A stretch of DNA of 5,615 nt, from NCBI GenBank assembly GCA_016926925.1, contig JAFGNQ010000040.1:1-5615 (forward strand). The letters are read 5' to 3'. Numbering within the stretch: the first letter of the stretch is position 1; each line of letters starts with the position of its first letter. This stretch comes from Candidatus Aminicenantota bacterium (GTDB taxonomy: Bacteria; Acidobacteriota; Aminicenantia; Aminicenantales; Aminicenantaceae). Under the pieces are notes generated by a model. It saw only the letters and a list, made by a program, of their open reading frames with translations, had not been told where the DNA came from and made no database searches. Below are positions 5,313 through 5,615 of this stretch, in pieces. A program made the position numbers and the translations under genes.

Positions 5313-5615
5313 ATGCTGCCGACCATCCAGTGGAAATCTGACCGGGTGATCATGATCGACCAGAGAAAGCTGCCGGAGCAGGAAGTCTATGTCGAATGCA
5401 CGGACTACGATCAGGTGGCTGAAGCCATCGAGACGATGGTCATCCGTGGAGCTCCGGCCATCGGAGTTGCGGCAGCTTTCGGTGTGGCTTTGGGAGTTTC
5501 GAAGATCGCCGATAAAAGCACTCTGGATGAAGAGTTCAAAAAAACTTACGTACGCCTGGAGCGGACACGCCCGACCGCTCGCAACCTCTTCTGGGCGCTG
5601 GAGAGGATGGAAGAG
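5313..5615 (+). CDS. mtnA: Methylthioribose-1-phosphate isomerase, N-terminal part (cut by window end)
   Basis: MtnA converts 5-methylthioribose-1-phosphate to 5-methylthioribulose-1-phosphate in the methionine salvage pathway, in the cytoplasm. The first 101 residues are present, and the frame stays open to the last base. They follow the family closely: the IxWK/R start, a DQRKLP block at residues 16-21, the conserved RGAPAIGVAAAFGVALG at 45-61 and LERTRPTARNLFWAL at 82-96. The catalytic Cys and Asp lie in the missing part, so activity cannot be judged. RGAPAIG is shared with the eIF2B-related family, but the small N-terminal domain and the TRPTA block favour MtnA. GAGGTG at 5303-5308, overlapping the stop of the TPR gene, is the binding site four bases before ATG 5313. 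This implies expression as part of the cluster. Confidence 0.93.
   Translation, partial: MLPTIQWKSDRVIMIDQRKLPEQEVYVECTDYDQVAEAIETMVIRGAPAIGVAAAFGVALGVSKIADKSTLDEEFKKTYVRLERTRPTARNLFWALERMEE

Overview
The window looks like a chromosomal segment of a Gram-negative bacterium. The two recognisable housekeeping genes (lepA and the start of mtnA), the moderately GC-rich coding style and the exported TPR protein next to mtnA suggest a deltaproteobacterium-like (Desulfobacterota) host. That placement is an impression from sequence style, not a demonstrated one.

Layout. Positions 1-343 hold no clear protein gene. They contain a degenerate 18-19 nt direct repeat resembling the end of a transposable element, a long untranslated-looking leader, and a 20-codon reading frame with a strong ribosome binding site whose stop codon overlaps the lepA start (ATGA). 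lepA, the ribosomal GTPase EF4, fills 344-2134 and appears complete. The next 399 bases carry a small minus-strand remnant of an S9 prolyl-oligopeptidase-type gene, then clearly AT-richer DNA that leads into a promoter with a three-half-site operator-like motif. That promoter drives a stand-alone class II Fic protein (2534-3658) with its own inhibitory motif and a C-terminal DNA-binding-like domain.

Just after fic lies the 5' half of a tRNA-Arg(TCG) on the minus strand. It breaks off in the anticodon arm, where integrative elements often recombine. The AT-rich fic segment is therefore flanked by broken genes on both sides, which fits a horizontally acquired and later eroded insert. From about 3800 the GC-richer host-like sequence resumes with a tightly packed rightward cluster: a 194-residue protein of unknown function (3890-4474), a TPR protein with an N-terminal export or anchor signal (4464-5309), and the 5' end of mtnA (5313 to the window end, methionine salvage). 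The first two overlap by 11 bases and mtnA starts 3 bases after the second, so the three are probably co-transcribed.

No complete new multi-gene system is visible. The most informative observations are the fic operator architecture, the truncated tRNA, the leader peptide coupled to lepA, and a CxxCH motif in the exported TPR protein.
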